Shown: positions 10,028-23,900, counted from the first letter of the stretch. The stretch: DNA of 64,000 nt from Puffinus mauretanicus (GCA_023333565.1 JAJKFH010001921.1:372001-436000); one strand, 5' to 3'. The notes: generated by a model from the sequence alone, not told the origin. Program-made: numbers and translations.

Positions 10028-11639
10028 TCCCCATAGCCCCTTGATTCCATCCTATGCAGGGAGGTACACAGTCTTTGCACCATGTCAGATGATTAATTTT
10101 GAAATTAAAGGGGTCTGGGGAAAAAATCTGTGACATCTCCAGTGTTTTACCTAGTGGCCAGCTACAATAAATGTTTTCTTGTGTATATTCTTCAAGTGGC
10201 ATGGTCCCAACTACATAAATGCAGGTGGCACACATATTGAGACATGGGCTGCGCAAATGATTCAGTACTCAATCCAGTTATGCTTAGGCCATTATCAAAG
10301 GTCTGCTTGCTGCAAGGTCTCATAAAAAACAGATGTGCTAAAAGGAGGCAGAGAGACTGTGAAAGTAGCTGCTAGTTCATTTAGTCACGTCAGCTTTCTC
10401 AGGCTGTTCTATAGCAGGCAAGAAAAATCGGTTTAAGGTCACTGACTCAGCTTCAGCCAAGGCATCTCCTCTATGACCTAGCTGGATCGGTTGAATTCAA
10501 TTATCTTCTTCAAATATGCAATTACTTGTTAGACATCCCTCTTATTCCTCGTATAAGGAGGGAGGGATCTGCTTTGTCCGGCTGCATGCACTGTGCTGTT
10601 TTGCATCTGCCCATACTTGCCCTCTCTTGAGGGACTTTAGAGTGAGGCACTTCGAGTGGATGGGAATAGACCTGGGTGAATAGACCTGGGTCTGTTCAAG
10701 GCATACTGACTATGGCCAGCGACACTTCTCTTCCAGGAGTGGGCCACCCGTTTATGGATGACAACACTATGTCATCTGGCTCCCAGGCTGCCGTATTTTA
10801 TGCAGGACTGCCAGCAGAGGGATTCCTTTTAACCTCAGAGGACTAAATTTAAGCTCACCCACTGGCTCAATCACACCGATGTCCTGAGCTGGTGTCTGGG
10901 AGACAAATACAGCGGGCAAGCCTGGTGACATCACCCAAATGGGGCTCTGGGGTGGAGAGTGTACAGTAAAGAAGTGAAAAGATGGCCAGATAGAAGACAC
11001 AAAACCAAAAAGTCTCTTTGATGTTGACAAACCAGAAGGGCAAAGAAAGAGGAAAGATGCAGACTTGCCCACCACAACATCAGGCTTGGTAGGAGTGGAG
11101 TCTGACTGGGTCACAAACTCCAGCCAGTTTTACCCTGCCTTTGGGATTAGCTGTGAATACCTTGCACACTGAAGGGCTGGACTTGTGCTTGCATGCAAGG
11201 GATTAATCAAACGTTGGCCATTTTGTGCAGCCCAGAGTATCAGACAGAATACATGATCAGGTTGGTGAGGGAGACAATTTTGAACTAGAGTTGCAAAGGA
11301 AATTTTTAGCTGTTCTTATTCTTCAACAAACCTATCTTTCATTCATTCTTTCAGGATGAGATCTCTCCCAAAACTGGGCATGATCTTTGGCTTCAGGGGT
11401 ACAAAAGCATCTACCTGCTTGTGTGACTAGCATTTTTATGGGTGTCTAAGAGTGTTAACAGAAGCACGGCTTATCTGTTTAAACTATTTCAGCAGCTAGG
11501 AAAGTGTCAGATATTTTTCAGATTAGTCCTTTTAGCAGCTGATAACATATGGGTCTGAGCTGAAATGCTATGATGTAAGCCACGCAAGAGGCCCGCAAGG
11601 CAAATTAAGCAATAACATGCTTGATGCTCTGGCATCATA
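10028..11639. other. Non-coding unique sequence
   Basis: Nothing gene-like recognised. A 14-bp tandem pair (GAATAGACCTGGGT) sits at 10664-10691. The minus-strand frame at 10767-11114 (115 codons) shows no domain. Confidence 0.55.
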
Positions 11640-11990
11640 ACAAACCGTGTTTCTCTCTAAGCAGTGCACAGTGGGGAGGGGTATTCCCTCCCCTTCGCTC
11701 TCCTCACATTCACCCTCAGGCACAAGATGACAGGCTCTGTGCTAAGTATTTTGGGCTGCTTTGTACAGCGGAGGGTACCAGCTGTCCTACTGGCAGCCCC
11801 CAACAGCGGGACAGAAGGGCAGCACCTGGAGTGGCTGGCAGGCTCCTTGCCTCTCTCTGTGGGCTCCTCCAGCCTGCTCCAGAGCCACTTAGGTGGGGAA
11901 AGCAGGGGCAGGGCATCCTGGAGAGACGAGCTGGGGGAAAGCAGGAGAGCAGAGAGAGAAAAAGGCGGAATGGAGTCGGGGTGAGGAGGA

Positions 11991-11998
11991 ATAAAAGG
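11991..11998 (+). promoter_or_regulatory. TATA-like box ATAAAAGG
   Basis: GAGGAATAAAAGGCTGC is a good TATA context in GC-rich surroundings, with a possible initiator (TCAGTC) about 25 bp downstream near 12014-12019. An 8-mer like this is expected about twice by chance in both strands of 64 kb, so support is weak. Confidence 0.25.
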
Positions 11999-12769
11999 CT
12001 GCTTCACCCCCAGATCAGTCGCACTCTTCCTGGGCACCGTCACCTGTGCGTGGATAAGAGCAAAGATGGCACCTGGAGCTGGACAGGACAGGGCAGCGTG
12101 GAAACCACCCGGCAGCATGGGGCAGCCCGTCTGCCCAAGCACCCTCTGTCAACAGCCAGAAAGCTGGGCTGGGCTGTGCATGTCGCTCTGAGTGCTGCTC
12201 TGCATGTCGCAGCCCAGCCAGTTTGGGAGGGGGCAGAAAAAAGGCCAGGAAGGGTGAAACAGAGAGCAGGACACAGACCATAATGGCTAGGGACAAACAG
12301 CCACCAATGAAAGGGTAAGGGGGTTGGAGGTGGACAGGGACCACTCCTGGGGAGGGCTGCAGGGCTCCTTCAGGCAGCAAGCAGGGGCTAACCCCGAGCC
12401 CTGCAGGAGCGTTAGCAATGCTACCTGTCCTGCTCAGCACAGGGGCAACATCTCTATGCTAAGACCCAAAACCAGGTGGTGTCTGACCTATGATTACATG
12501 GTTTTCTGCCTGAGAGGGGGTGGCTGGCAGTGCTGCAGTGGGTCCAGCATCGCCTCAGCCTGGGGAGCACAGGGCAATGACAGCCCACCTGCTGCCTGCC
12601 ATAGGGAGCTGGCAAGGGATGCTCAGCGGCAGGTTGCAGGATGCCCTGGTCCCCAGCCATGCTTCAGCTGGCATCCACCACCCTATCAAGGAGAGCCGTG
12701 GTCACCCGGCAGCAACCCCGACGTGGCCTCATCGCCACGCTGCTGCTTGGGCAATTTGCAGGGAAAGGG

Positions 12770-12777
12770 ATAAAAGG
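12770..12777 (+). promoter_or_regulatory. TATA-like box ATAAAAGG
   Basis: GGGATAAAAGGGCCCC is flanked by GC-rich DNA, with a start expected near 12800. No recognisable coding sequence follows. Weak support. Confidence 0.22.
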
Positions 12778-12960
12778 GCCCCGCTGCAATGGGTCACAGA
12801 CCTTGCCATAATGCCAGGGAGAGATGTGGTACAGAGGAAAGAGGCAAGACTTGCGCGGTCAGGGAAAGCCACAATTGCACACGTTTCATTGAACCGTGAG
12901 ACTTCCTGAAGTCCAGCTGTGTGTCCCAGTGGCAGTGCCTGCATAACTCCTGAAGGTAAC

Positions 12961-15059
12961 CTGGTGCTTTTCTGGATCCTTGGGAATCCAGCCTGGCCTC
13001 GTTAACAAAGTGCAGATACACACTGGAACACGCTGAGACATATCCTGTGCTCTAATGCCACGATGGGGAAAACTCCTATTTTTGAAATCATTATAGTCCC
13101 TAGCTGAACTGCATAAAGTTCAAATAACCCTTACTGGCTGTAGTCTAGCCAGGAAATCTCGACCTCCGAGGTGAGGTCATTAAAGCTGAACTTCTGGAAA
13201 CTCAGAGGTGTTTAGAGAGCCTGATAATTACTGTACTAATCCTTTAGACAATGCTGGCTCCTGGGATTTCCGGAGCATTAACACTTTAGTAGCAGTTGGG
13301 CCCAGATCACTCCACTCCCTCCTCACAGGAGTACCTCCTGATGCAAATACTGCCAGTGTCTTCTCTAGGGCCACGCATGCGAGGTAAGACAGTCAGAAGA
13401 ATCAGAGAGTGTCAGAAGATGGCCCTGAGCATTTCTTAGCAGACGTAAGTCCTTTTTCTCTCATTATCACGGAGCTGACATCATCTGTTTGCTATGTTTA
13501 TCTGACACCTATGAAGCGTCGGATGGTTCCTACCCGCTGTGGAATGAGCTGCCTGTTTTTTCCAAAATCACATCCCTTCAAGCACCTTACCCCTGTAGGC
13601 TCAGCAAGCCAATGGGTCAGCAGAGGGACGGAGCGCCTTGGCGCCAGAGCATGGTTTTAATGACAGTGTGGAAACTGAATGCCTAATCCATGAAAAATGC
13701 CTATGACAAAATATGAACAACTGAATTCATAATCATAATAACACTGGGAACAGAGCTCAGCAAAACAGTTGTATTCTTTCAATCAGCCAAAGTAGCTGTT
13801 GCCCAGCAGCTCTCATTCTTTCCAGCTGGACACTCACATTCCCAAACACGTCCCATTGAAGGCAAGCCTTCCTTACAGGGGGGCATCTGATGCCTCTACA
13901 CAGCAGAAGGAACAGCAGTGTTTTGTGGACCTATTGTAGTTAATGAACTTTCTCAGGTTGATCAATGATTTTCTAGCAAATTTAACTGGCCATGGTTGAA
14001 AAACAATCACAACTGATTTGTGTTACTGCATCTACAGTAGCAACCCACACTAGTTACCGCTACATCATGGGCATGAGGATGCTGCTCAGCACTTCTGGCC
14101 GTCAGCTTGCTTACCCCTTCAGCCGGGCCAGCGACCTAGCACACTCAGCTAGGCTTGCTACACACATACAATTTCCTAAGGACATTCAGGCACCCAAATC
14201 TAGCTGATCTAGGCACTGTTCGCAAAGTGGGAGCCCCAGGAGCCCTCAAAGGGGTCCCCAGCTGCCCACCAGACTATGCCAGCTCCCCTGCAGGCAGCAC
14301 AGAGGAAGCCAGGAGCTGAAACTGAACCCATACCGATCCTTATCCATGGGTGCAGAGGCTCCTGGATAAGACCTTACCCAAGGACTATCATTTCTCTGGC
14401 TTTGTCATTTATACAGCATGGAACATGCTGCGCAAAGCCTGTTGAGACAGGTGCACAACCAACTATTATCAGGGTCTGTAGCTGATGGCATGCATCAGCT
14501 GTAATGGTGGAAGTTACTTTTGGGGGAAAATAAAAATTAAATGAGAGAAAGAGAAAAGGGAAAGGAAAAACACTCTCTGGCAGCAAGTGGGGAGAGAAGC
14601 AATGGAGGTTCCCAGACAAGTGTCCCCTTCCTGATTTCATCTTCAGGGCAGCAGATGATCCCCCCATAATACTTCCCCATAGCAATCATAAAGTTTTTCA
14701 CTAGGCATACAGACTCCCTCCTGGTTTTCCCTGCTTGTGGGATGCTGTACACCCTAATGCACCCTTTGCTTAGGTGTAAGTGCTGCACACTGACTGGTTG
14801 TTAAGCTTTGTGCATACATGTAATGGGGTTCCCAAATATAAACCAAAGCAACCAAAGGCAGAGAAAGAGGGGGAAATCAGGCAGAAATCAGGAAATCAAT
14901 CATGTCAGCGGCAGTCGCTTCCCATGGGAGTCTGTCAGCAGCACTGGCAGAGTCATAGGTGCAAAACCCTAAGAACAGCAACAAAACAACGAAGGTAGAA
15001 CACTACAGTAGATGGTCTGGAAAACGCAGCCACAGCATCACAGCAGGTGAAAAAGTACT
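12961..15059. other. Non-coding unique sequence
   Basis: No gene, RNA or dated repeat recognised. A purine-rich tract lies at 14541-14570. Confidence 0.55.
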
Positions 15060-15109
15060 GAGCTGCAAGTAGAAGGCAGGCTGCAGAGCTGCAAGTTTCT
15101 ACTTGCAGC
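15060..15109. repeat. Direct repeat plus inverted copy forming two alternative hairpins
   Basis: GAGCTGCAAGT occurs at 15060-15070 and 15086-15096, followed by the inverse ACTTGCAGC at 15101-15109. The outer copy pairs as a perfect 13-bp stem (15062-15074 with 15097-15109, 22-nt loop). The inner copy pairs as a perfect 9-bp stem with a 4-nt loop (15088-15096 with 15101-15109). The two folds are mutually exclusive. Function is unknown; the arrangement may come from replication template switching. Confidence 0.9.
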
Positions 15110-18100
15110 AAGCCTATTTGCAAAAGCCTTTGGCATTACAAAAGCTAAGGCACCTACAGCACCTTGCAACAAGCAGTGCCAGCAGGGAAGACTGCAGGAG
15201 CCCTGCATTGGGGTAGTCAGTAAGTGCTGTTTTTCACTTGGAGAAAGGAAGGCTAAAGTTCCTGCCCCATACCTACTACGGGCCCATCAGTGCAAGGATC
15301 TGAGCTGCTCTATCCCTCATCCCAGTCAGGCAATCGCTGCCACATGGCTGTGGGTGCTCTGTGCAGGGCTGTGCTCTCATGTGCAGAGGCAGGAGCACTC
15401 TTTAGGAGCTGGAGAAGTGTTTATGCTGGGGATCCTGAGAGACATTACCTCCTCCTGTTCGGCTCTAGTCTTCTGCAGCTCACTTGTGTCAGGCTTAGAC
15501 AGGTGTAGACTCGTCCTCTTTCCTCAGACACTAAAATCTCTCTATGCATTGCTTTGAGAAGTCTCTGCATCTAGCCTAAAGACAGAGGAGAGTCAGAGGC
15601 ATATTCCTCAGCTGTTTCTGCAGAGCTGAGCAATCACTCCACCGCACAAGGATGTCCTTAGCCAGATGATAACACTTGAGCCATTGTTCAGCAAAACCTG
15701 GGACCTTCAGGAAAGAGTAGTCTATTAATGGATATTGCAGACCAAAATGTTGTTGCAACCTGTGGTTTTCTGTCTCCCCTTATATAAATCAGGTTTAGCA
15801 CTGGCAGCTCTGAGAAGGTAGTCTGTGAAAGTACAGTTTCTTTGTAAAATAAAGCAAAGGGCAGTTTGCTCTGGCTGACTGTGACCTCAGTACCCGAGTA
15901 AGGGAGACTGCTGAAGAAGACTGGGCTTGGAGTGACCTCTAATTGAGAGGCATAAAGTGGTTTATCCCCGTTCTGGAAGAAGTCTTTCTGCTGCCTCTGT
16001 GCAGGAGGTTTAATTAACTGACGAGTGGCTAGCTCAATTTAACTAACAGCCTGCTCATGGTATCAAAATTGGGTCTAGACATGTAGGTATCAATTAGGTA
16101 ACCTGAACATCATTAGGTCTGGCATTGTCATGACAGTAGTGCTGCTTTAGTGTTTCGACAGTGATTAGACAGCACTGCACCTTGTGTCTACATGTCAGCT
16201 TTCTCCAAAAACCATAGTGGCCAAACACATGGGTCTGAACAAATCCAACAGGTCTTGCTATTTGGGCACTATTCATCCCTCAGCTTCTGATCCATATGCA
16301 AGCCATGTGCATAAGCCGTATTCTGCAACCTAGCAGGTTAGACACTGATTTTCATAAGCACATCAACATTAAATTAAAGGGGCTTCAACAAAATCTTCAG
16401 GTCTGTTATGAGCAGCAGTGCTGCAGGAGGGTCTTTGGACAGAGTCTTGCTGCCAGGTTAGAGTAGTTTTGATACTTAAGTCTACGTATTCTCTTATGTC
16501 CTGAAAATAACAGGATACAAGAGGAAGAAGTGGAGAGAAAGAGACCAGACCCTCATCTCTGATCACTGATGTGCCATAGGTGAGTTTCCAGTTGGAAAAG
16601 TATGGCAAACTATGGTGGCTGAGGGGGACAAGCAGTGCAGTGCCTCCCTAATGAAATGGCAGTCTCTTAGGAGGTTTGACAATGCTGTCAGACTCTTGGC
16701 CCCTGAGCGGAGCAAGCAGCTGTTCTGCCCCAGCTTGCTCTGCCCTTCTTTCAACAGATGGGGATGAGAAGACGACTCTTAGGCTTCCTCTAGCTGCTAC
16801 TAAATTATATGGTGCAAAGCAATGAAGAATCAGCCACAGTTATGTTCTTGAGAAGATGAAATAGGGTGATGTTTTCTTTCCGCGTGTGCGTTGCTGCACA
16901 ACATCACCAAATACAAACAAGATTTGTCACTCTGAGGGGGCAGAGGGAGATCTCGTTCAGGCTGTTATGTATGTCAGGAACAGCTTATTCACTAGTAGGG
17001 TTGCTTACTTGCCTAAGACCATTGCTGTATCTTTCAGGAATCATCAATGTTCCACTTAGGAAATATTTTTGCCTATAGTGATTTGTATGTGTGTGTTAGC
17101 TATCCAGCAAAAGATGGCATGACTAAATAATCCAACAAGTGTTTTATCAGCTTGTGTTTGCTCCTGATTCAAAGACAATGCCCCCCAAACAGTCATTCCC
17201 CAGGAATGCAGATCTTAGAGCTTTGGCATTAAATTTCACTTAATGGAATTTGCTGCACAGATAAAACACAAAAAACAGCAAGTCCTGACTCTGAGGACAT
17301 TTCCTCTGATAACAAACAGTTGACATAGGAAAAAATATAATTTATCCACTGGTTTGTCTGAGGTCAATGATTTAAAAAAACAAAGTTTTTAAAAAAAATC
17401 CAGACAAGCACCCCAGAAGAATGGATTTCAAATTGATGAGGTATTTCATCGTGATTTTCAAGTCATATGAGCTCACTTATTGACGGACGTGCTTTAGAGG
17501 ACTGGCAGCGGGAGCTGCAGAGCAGTTGTGTTGCCATTTCAGCAGCCAGAGGAAACTATGCTTCATATCTGGTGCCCTAAGAGCCCTCTGGACAGCCAAG
17601 TGTGACACAGATCTGGCCCTGGCCAGGAAAGTGGCAATGAGTGTTATGCGTACTTCAGATGTCTTTGGAACAAAACCAGCATCCACAGACGTGTTGGTCC
17701 TGATGGCCTCCTGTGTCTGATGCTCTGCCAGGGCAGGCATGGGGAACCTTATTCTGGTACACCACAGTGCTCTTCCAAACTGGAGACTGAACATGCTGGT
17801 AGAAACTCAGGGAAACCAGAAACTCTCCAGAGTACTGCTACCTTCTACAGATGCTGCTGTCTTTATAAGTTTTACTATCATGGCTTCTTTGCATCCTATG
17901 CCAGGGGCCACTGACCCCTACTTTGTTGATCTGGCAGGTTGCAACAGGCACAGGAGGGAATTGAGAGGGGTTGTAATATGTCTTAAAACCTTGGCATGTA
18001 AACAATTTGTGTGGCGGGCAATTGTCTCCATTAGTTACTGCTTAGGCATACCGGTCAGATACCAAAGTTAATAGAGATTGGTACTCCTCTGACTTGTCAA

Positions 18101-20915
18101 GGTCCCAGAAAAACTTATTAAAACATCAGGTGGGAATCATGTAATGGGAGAGATATACTGTCCAGCTGCGTCTCTGTTAAAGGCTACAAGCCCTGCTATT
18201 GCCTTCCTTATGTCCCATCCTCCTCTCACGGCCCTCCAGTCTGAACTTGTGAAGTTCGCCTGCATTGCACAGTGGGATGATTGATTTCCTTATGCCAAAG
18301 CTAAGCCCTGAGCGAAGATACCCGAAACACCTGAGCTGTTCCACAGTACCAGGTCAAGCCTGCAGCATAAACTAGCTGGCAGCACTCCTTTAGCAGGCAG
18401 AGAAGCATGCTGTGCAGAACAGTGTGCCCATTGGGGATATGAAAGGGGAGCTTTCTTCTCAGTTCCTGTCTATTGCTTGTCTTTCTGAATGACAGTCCTG
18501 AAATTAAGGTGTACAATGCATTCGCCATCTCTGTTAAAAAAAAACCTTCCAGCCTAGAGGATACTACAAAAGAAACACTGAGTGGTTTGACATTTGCTAT
18601 CAGAAATGGCAGTGTACATGCTCTTTTCAGGAGAAGATTTCAGTCCCCAGGTGAGATATTATTAATAGCAGTATACCTGGGTAGGCACAGGCCTAGGACT
18701 TTCTCAGGGAGAAAAGAGGAGAGCAATAACTCAGTGCCTTGGGCAGGCAGACTTCCCTGCTCCAAAAGCATGGTATTGTAAATGTGTGGTGTAGATCCAT
18801 TTGCAAAGTAAAAGAAGGTGTGCTATGGGCCTTTCAGTTTGTTAATGCCTTGGAGTCATCTAAGAAGCTCGGGTGGTGGTGGAGAAAACCATTTCCTCTG
18901 GAAAGGAACTCCGTTGTCTATAATTGCCAGTGGTTTTCTAGTGTGCCGGTTTGCCCATCCAATATCAGCTTTCCTGAAGTACAAGTGAAGATGTGGTAAG
19001 GGAGCCATCACCCATGAAGAATAAAATCTTGACTGGCCTCCAACAGCGTCCAGGAGCCTGTTTTCATGAGGAGCCAGGTGACTGTCCTCTTTCCAGTGCT
19101 CTGCACCTGTAATAAGCTGACAGTGACAAATGACAAATGTCAGCTATAGCAGAGCTCTTTCTATTCAGCTCACCTTTGCAATAATCAAGTCCTAAGAAGT
19201 CATGCATTCTTGCTGCTGGGAACTCTGCAGACTTCTAGCTAGTTCTGTAGTTTGGAGGGCAAAAGAAGATGACAGCAGACAGGAGAGGTTATTTGTAGAG
19301 TGGGTCGGAAAATTGATTTGTTCCAACCATAAAGCAGTGTGGGAGAGGATAAAAATAGAAACCCTTAGTCAGAAATTTCTGCATTCACTATCCATACTTA
19401 CGGCATTTGTTAGAATGTGGACGTGAGCGCTTCGAGGGCACCAAAATCTACTTTTGCTTGTTTCTTTCCTTTTCTTAAATGTTTTCACTTGTCAAAATCC
19501 CTAAATATCAGAAAATGGATCTTTCAAGAAAGAACTTCCTTTTCAATGAAAAACCCTGGTCTGATTTTCATCAGGAATCAGGATATATAAATATGCTGTC
19601 TGCTTGCCATCAGTCACTTTGTCTTTGAATAGTCTTTGAAGGTATTCACCAATATCTCAGAGGATTAAATTTCCACAAGTTTTGTGGAAGCTGAAACTTG
19701 GGTAGGAGATCCACTGTAAAAGGGATTGCGACTTGAGTTCACCGGGCATTTTCTTTGGCCTGTGGGCTGCCTTTTGTCCAGCCAGCAGTTAAGGACCAGT
19801 TGGAGGGGCAAAACCAGTGGATGGGACAAAGTGGGGAACAATAGCAGTGCTGCTTAGAGTGAAATCCTGTAACATCTTCTTTGGAGAGTGAGCTGGAGGT
19901 ATGAGAAAACTGTCTTTGTTAATGCTTCTGCTAGTTTGATAAACTTTCTGAGAGGAATGAAATGCCCCCCCCTCTCTTTATTCACTGCTCCAAAATGAGA
20001 AAAGCAAGTGGACAGGTTGCCTTTTCCTCTAACTCATTACTACTCTAGTGAACAAATGCAGAAATCCCACTATTTCCATTGCCTTTGTGGCCCCAAGACC
20101 AAGGAGGCCTCTGCAGCTCTCTTGGCGGGCAGTGGAGGTGTCACCTTGAAATAGGCATTGGGGACAAGAGCCAAAACCCGTATTTCAGCCCAGAAAGGAA
20201 TTATGAGGTCTGACCAATATCACAGCCCGTGCTTCATTTTCCTCTTGAGAACTTGAGCGATAACATGCTAAAGACACAAATCTTCAAGGCACACAACCTT
20301 TTTTGCTCTGACCGCTAGCGGAGTGTGATGGAAGAGCAGCTAAGTCGTCTCTGTAAGGATCAAATTATGTGAAATTCAAGCCTTGCTCTCCATTAAAGCT
20401 GAAATTGGAGCCCATATGACACTTTGCTGCCTTGACTATCAAGCTAAGATGCCTTCTCATCACTCTCTGATGGACTTTGTCCATGGCCAGTGGTGATCTG
20501 AAAATTTTCAGGAGTTTCCCCAAGCCAGCCTGTGATCTGCAATAGTGTGGGTTGTTACGAAAATAAAGATGGATTGTACCGTGCTGAAACTTCCATCAAA
20601 ATGCTTGGTGACTCATTTTAAAAGATCTTTCATTGATACCTGGATCTCCGATTAAAAATATTAGAACCAGCTATTTTAGTTGCTGGTTCCAGCTTTCATG
20701 GAATCCAGCTGTTCTTGCATGGATGCAATTAGATTCTTCCTTGACTCTACAAACACAGTACCTGGCAAGTGCAATTACTTGTGTGTGTAACAGAATGAAA
20801 GAAATACCTTGGTTTGTGTATAAGTTCTGACACTTTTCTTCTTTGGTTCTTTGACCTTTTCTACATGGAGCTGTTGGGCTAATTTAACTGAAATGGGTCC
20901 TTTGTGCAAGCCCTG
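15110..20915. other. Non-coding unique sequence
   Basis: No exon or dated repeat recognised over 5.8 kb. An 8-bp inverted repeat (AGCTGACA/TGTCAGCT) sits at 19114-19145 and a C8 run at 19965-19972. Frames at 17477-17794 (minus), 17739-18071 (plus) and 18473-18781 (plus) show no domain. Confidence 0.55.
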
Positions 20916-20944
20916 CTGTAAAAACACTTTCAGTGTTTTAACAG
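20916..20944. repeat. 13-bp inverted repeat with 3-nt loop
   Basis: The arms 20916-20928 and 20932-20944 are complementary except for one position, around the loop TTC. A compact cruciform-capable hairpin with no known role. Confidence 0.88.
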
Positions 20945-23900
20945 ATTTAACTAACTGCTGTGGTTTGCGCGTCTAAATGTATCGATGAAAGTTAACCCAG
21001 GATAAGCCATCTTCTCTGAGGGAGCTTTTAAACATACTTTCAGGGCTCTGGCAGGTGAGTTACAGTGAGTCAGCTACAGCAATTTAAGGATTTGTAAGAC
21101 CTTTCTTGATCCTGGTCTTTGCTACTGCCACAGCAGAAGTAACCACCCTGGTTCCCTCGCCATGCAGATGAGGTGGGTTGTAAGTAGCACCAGCTGAGCT
21201 GCAGACAGCCCCTTCCCTCAGCGGCCCCTGCTGCTAATAGGCTGGGAGTTACCATGCTGTTCAGGATGCTGCACAATGACATGAGCCCAAGAACAGCCCT
21301 ACCCAAAGTTTTGCTTCCAGGTTTGCTATCTGAAGTACCTTTATGGCTTGGCACAACTGGGCCTTTGAAGAGTCACTTGGACTTCCACTCCAGGTGGCCA
21401 CCTGCACTTGCTGGGCCATGTACAAAAAACCAGAAGTTTATTCTTGTCCCTGAATGCCAAAAGCTGGTGGCAAATGCTATTTAAAACCAAAGTCTCCAGT
21501 GCCCTGTCTGCTACTTAAGAATTCCTCTTAATGGCAGCAGCTCCTGGCCGCCGGAGTAAGAGAAAAAGTTTCGTGGCAGTGTCAGGAGGATATGGTCCAG
21601 TGAGGCACAGGAGAAGTCCTGTGTGTAAGGTCTTGGTGTGCAAGTAACCAAGCATTCTTTTGGAAGGGCTAGGCTGGGCAAGAGTGCCTCTGGATTTCCA
21701 TGGGCTTAGCCACGTTCTGCATCCTGCCTTCGGTTACATGAAATCTTATACAGGTACCACAACAAAGATTTGCCTGGCTGCAGCAGTCAAACAGATGCCA
21801 CAGAGCTGGAAGAACGTCCACTGGCCCACAGTTTTGGCCTTACATAAAATCATATGGACTTGATATGGTTTACTTAACAGCCTAGTGACATGAATCAGCC
21901 TGAAACTGTCAGCAGCCTCTGTGCCATGTGGACAGGTAGCATGAATTTTTTTTCAGGTTTGCTTCTAAGCATGTCAAGGGGCTTTCTCAGGATGCTAAAG
22001 TCCTAGAATACCAACGCATTATCCAGATTTGATTTCAAAAGTGCCTGCTGGCCATTTGCTTTATCAGACAGCCTGCCTTAAGGTCCATGAGCGATCGCGT
22101 GACCTTAGCCTGTACATAACACCTCTGCAGCAAATATCAGTTTCTGCAGGCAGTGTTTCATGGGCCAAAAGGGGACAAGGCGTATCGGGGCTAGCTCTTC
22201 AGCTATAAGATTGGTTGTGCCAACATCTTAAGGCCTATTGGATAGAAGGGTGAGGGAAAATTTAGGTAGCCTTAAAGTCTCTCCTAGCTGATATGAAGAG
22301 GCAAAGGCTGGCTTTCCTAGGGTGTGTTCAGCAGTGACACAGTCCACTTCAGATCAGACTGGAAAAAGGGCTGCTGCAGCTTGTCTTCACTAGTCAGGAC
22401 AGAGAACTTTGGCTTGCACATTGGGTGCTCTCCAAAGCAACTGCCACCATGACTGGATATTGGATTTTTCCTTCGTCTCCTGGTTGGACCTCTTAATTAC
22501 ATTTGTTATACTCAAGTTGTTAACTTGTAGACGTGATGGCCAGCAGCTGGCTTTTTTTGTTGTTGTTGTATTTTTAATTAGATGATATTCTACCATATCT
22601 ATCACTCCAGAAGCTAGACATGTATGTAAAATTTAGGCTATCACAGGAGGTGGTAACATTCATATTTATCTGGTGTATTTGTTGTTAGATGATAGTTTAC
22701 TCCACTTAATTAAAACATAGTGGATTTCTCATCTTATTTTTCCTTTCCAAACTCCATTCTGAGACTGGTGTGTGAACTGCCTCTCATTCAACTAATTTAC
22801 AGTGTGTGGTCATAGCTCTAAATGAAATGAGAAATTTTACATAGAGAAACTATAAAGGCTTCAACCCAAAAATAGATTTTTGTGCTATACTTACACTTCC
22901 AGATTACCTGTGGAGGAATTAAACCTCTTCATTCTGGTGGTACAGACAACATGGCCAGGTCACTGGAGTATTACTGGTTATACATGTCAGTCTTCCTTTT
23001 CTTGCTTCATGAATTTGTTTTGGTATGTTGTTCTCAGTCATTCAGTATCTTTTCCCTATGACTTTCCCATTCCATCAGTCTGTCTGGAAAATGGAGATTC
23101 AAACTTCCTGAATTTAGTGGTACCTACTAAATAAAATACCTGAAAGTCATTTATGAGAACAGAGGTTTCACAGCAGCTTAAACTCTGACTTTGTGTATCT
23201 TGTTTACAAGGGACCTGGCCAATCCCACTTGTCCAATGGCTGAGAAAGGCACAGCAAGAAAACCGCCTCCGTCCCATGCCTTCCCTTTCTTTTCTCTTGA
23301 GCATCACATACTTGACCCCATGCTTTTGCTTTACCTCTTCTTCCTTGGAGACCTCTGTCTCCTAGACTCTTTCCCACTCTATGGCAAGGGAGATCACAGG
23401 CTGGACGGGGTGCTGTCCATAAAAATAAGGCTGTGAAGAGACTGAAGATGTTGCGAGTTGTGGTCCCAAGAAAGGAGTTATGATTTTGAATTCTAAGGGA
23501 GGGAAGGTGAGGTGTGTATTTGCAGGGCTCACAGTCCAGAAGAGGACCAAAGCTAAGAGAAAAACACAAACACTGCATGGTTAGTTTTACATAGTCTGAT
23601 GAAAACAACTAGAGTCCAGTGAAAATAGCTCTTATCTTTTCGGGTTTCCTCTGATACCTTCTCTATTTCAGCCTGTTTATGGATGGAGAGAAGGCATTTG
23701 GGAAGGAGTATTAATTCCAGCTTAGTCCTTAGTCATTATCCCACTTTCTGTATGTAAACACTCAGAAAACACAAGCCCAAGGCTCCGAATGAGGATTTTT
23801 CCGGCCATTTTTATCCTGAACCTTAGCAGTTATGATCATGCTCTAAGAATTTGTGTTATCAGTAAGTCTGGCCCCTCAGAGACCCTGGTCATGCAGTAAG

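Larger units (their letters stand above)
11640..12960. other. GC-rich block with overlapping chance ORFs and TATA-like boxes
   Basis: This 1.3-kb part is visibly richer in G and C than its surroundings, which lengthens stop-free frames on both strands (for example 11621-12283 plus, 220 codons; 12015-12440 minus, 141 codons; 12324-12773 plus, 149 codons). None shows a recognisable domain or clear preference over the overlapping antisense frames. Two ATAAAAGG boxes on the plus strand (11991-11998 and 12770-12777) are followed by GC-rich DNA with possible start and donor-like sites (for example GGTAAGGG near 12315). It may be a promoter-bearing segment of an unrecognised transcript or simply GC-rich intergenic DNA. 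Confidence 0.4.

Noticed and set aside
11621..12283. 220-codon plus-strand frame in the GC-rich block
   Set aside because: GC-rich composition reduces stop frequency, four other frames overlap it, and the peptide has no domain.
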